A stretch of 6,672 nucleotides of DNA, from the NCBI GenBank assembly GCA_029865445.1, contig JAOUGY010000209.1, positions 1 through 6,672 on the forward strand, read 5' to 3'. The position numbers and the translations under genes were made by a program. Source of the DNA: Acidimicrobiia bacterium. GTDB lineage: Bacteria > Actinomycetota > Acidimicrobiia > Spongiisociales > ZC4RG35. Of this stretch, positions 5,825-6,672 are shown piece after piece (position 1 is the stretch's first letter; the number at the start of each line of letters is the position of its first letter). The notes below the pieces were generated by a model, which did no database searches, was not told where the DNA came from, and worked only from the letters and a program-made list of their open reading frames with translations.

Positions 5825-5900
5825 GGTGGCCGTAGCTCAGCCCGGTTAGAGCGCCAGGTTGTGGCCCTGGAGGTCGGGGGTTCAAGTCCCCTCGGTCACC
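5825..5900 (+). tRNA. tRNA-His(GUG)
   Basis: A 76-nt tRNA with the histidine-specific extra G(-1) at 5825 opposite C73 at 5900. Acceptor strands are GTGGCCG/CGGTCAC with one G-U. The anticodon stem CCAGG/CCTGG encloses TTGTGGC, giving GTG. CCA is not encoded. No clear promoter is seen in the 57 bp after tRNA-Arg, so the two are probably cotranscribed. Confidence 0.95.
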
Positions 5901-5903
5901 CCG

Positions 5904-5934
5904 ACGCCCGGGAGGCATCGCGCCTCCCGGGCGT
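5904..5934 (+). terminator. Strong hairpin terminator after tRNA-His
   Basis: ACGCCCGGGAGGC and its exact complement form a perfect 13-bp stem around the 5-nt loop ATCGC, starting 3 nt after the tRNA-His 3' end. There is almost no T-tract after it, which is common for actinobacterial terminators. It separates the tRNA transcript from tig. Confidence 0.8.
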
Positions 5935-6000
5935 TCATACGAGCGACATGAGCATGCACCTGAACATGCGTCCGGAAACGAACCCTTGGAGAGGAACGCA

Positions 6001-6672
6001 GTGAGCGTGAACGTCGTAGATGCCGGCCCATTCGAGCGGGTCGTCGAGTTTTCGGTCTCTGAAGCGGAGATCGAATCCGCCAAGGGAGCGGCTGCCCGCA
6101 AACTGTCGCGAGACCTGAAGATCAGAGGGTTCCGCCCGGGCAAGGCGCCCAGGCCGATCGTCGAGGCGACCGTCGGCAGCGAGCGCCTTCGAGCCGAGGC
6201 CATCGATGAGATTCTCCCGGACAAGCTGGGAGATGTCCTCGATGAACTCGACATCGACCCCGCCGTCACCCCGGAATTGCAGTCCGTCGACGAGGCCACC
6301 GACGGCATCGACGTGAAGGTCAAGGTGACCTTGTGGCCGGAGTTGGACGTCGTGCCCGCCCACGAAGGTCGGTCGGTCCAGGTCGGAAATGTCGAAGTGA
6401 CGGATGCCGAGATCACCGAGCAGATCGACCGGATCAGGGAGCAGTTCGCCGAGTTGGGTGATGTGGATCGGCCTGCCGTCGAGGGCGATTTCGTCACGAT
6501 CGACATCTCGGCGACCAGCGGTGGGGAAGACGTTCCCGAGGCCAAGGCCGATCAGATCATGTACGAGGTGGGCTCCTCCGGCTTCATCGAGGGAATCGAT
6601 GAACGGCTGGTAGGCGCCGAGAAGGGCGCCACCCTTCAGTTCGACGGCACGCTCCCGTCGGGTTTCGGCGAG
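6001..6672 (+). CDS. tig: Trigger factor, 5' part (runs off window end)
   Basis: Ribosome-bound chaperone that shields nascent chains at the exit tunnel and has peptidyl-prolyl isomerase activity. The 224 codons in the window cover the N-terminal ribosome-binding domain, with signature GFRPGKAP at 43-50 (matching GFRxGKxP of E. coli), and most of the FKBP-type PPIase domain. That domain begins near residue 158 (VEGDFVTIDI) and includes FIEGIDERLVGAEKG; the sequence ends at SGFGE. The C-terminal substrate-cradle domain lies beyond the window. The GTG start has GGAGAGGA 5-12 nt upstream and gives the usual short N-terminus. No stop codon occurs before the edge. A tRNA group with a terminator lies just upstream; the 66 bp between the terminator and the start show no clear promoter. 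Confidence 0.97.
   Translation, partial: MSVNVVDAGPFERVVEFSVSEAEIESAKGAAARKLSRDLKIRGFRPGKAPRPIVEATVGSERLRAEAIDEILPDKLGDVLDELDIDPAVTPELQSVDEATDGIDVKVKVTLWPELDVVPAHEGRSVQVGNVEVTDAEITEQIDRIREQFAELGDVDRPAVEGDFVTIDISATSGGEDVPEAKADQIMYEVGSSGFIEGIDERLVGAEKGATLQFDGTLPSGFGE

Noticed and set aside
5952..5969. GCATG-N8-CATGC hairpin in the tig leader
   Set aside because: Only 5 bp with an 8-nt loop, not near enough to the ribosome-binding site to matter; chance is likely.
5706..6545. Long minus-strand reading frame (279 codons) opposite tig and the tRNAs
   Set aside because: It covers two tRNA genes and the clear trigger factor frame; its Ser/Thr-rich product is what antisense of a high-GC gene gives.

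Overview
The window is high-GC bacterial chromosome, most likely from an actinobacterium, possibly a deep lineage such as Acidimicrobiia (inference). The main clue is the run of an Rv1339-like metallo-beta-lactamase-fold enzyme, rph and rdgB, which matches the mycobacterial order Rv1339-Rv1340-Rv1341. GTG starts, a likely leaderless promoter, tRNA genes without encoded CCA, and a tRNA cluster just upstream of tig fit the same picture.

Left part (1-3552): the 3' end of an acyl-CoA dehydrogenase gene is followed by a convergent small DUF983 membrane protein. Next come pdxH (PLP synthesis or salvage) and then a compact three-gene unit: the MBL-fold phosphodiesterase-type enzyme, RNase PH and the RdgB/HAM1 NTP pyrophosphatase. 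The three are tightly packed, with gaps of 8 bp and then a 4-bp overlap, and probably share a promoter just before position 1509. Together they cover tRNA 3' trimming, nucleotide-pool cleaning and probably cyclic-nucleotide or RNA hydrolysis.

Middle part (3530-5325, mostly minus strand): a small protein with a degenerate J-domain-like N-terminus overlaps the rdgB 3' end. Just upstream of it lies a tRNA-like sequence with a good T-arm and acceptor stem but an abnormal anticodon loop. Then come a 4-copy heptanucleotide repeat and a 107-bp tandem repeat (two full copies and one partial), each unit carrying two hairpins. Genuine tRNA-Leu(UAG) and tRNA-Lys(CUU) follow. An HTH protein with a LAGLIDADG-like motif is wedged between tRNA-Pro(UGG) and tRNA-Lys; its reading frame runs into tRNA-Lys and stops in the anticodon loop.

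Right part (5338-6672): tRNA-Pro (minus) is divergent from tRNA-Gly(UCC), tRNA-Arg(UCU) and tRNA-His(GUG) (plus). A strong hairpin terminator closes the tRNA group, and the trigger factor gene tig then runs off the window end. The most unusual material is the tRNA-embedded HTH gene, the tRNA-like element and the structured tandem repeats. Everything else is ordinary housekeeping content. No CRISPR array, insertion sequence or recognisable defence system was seen.
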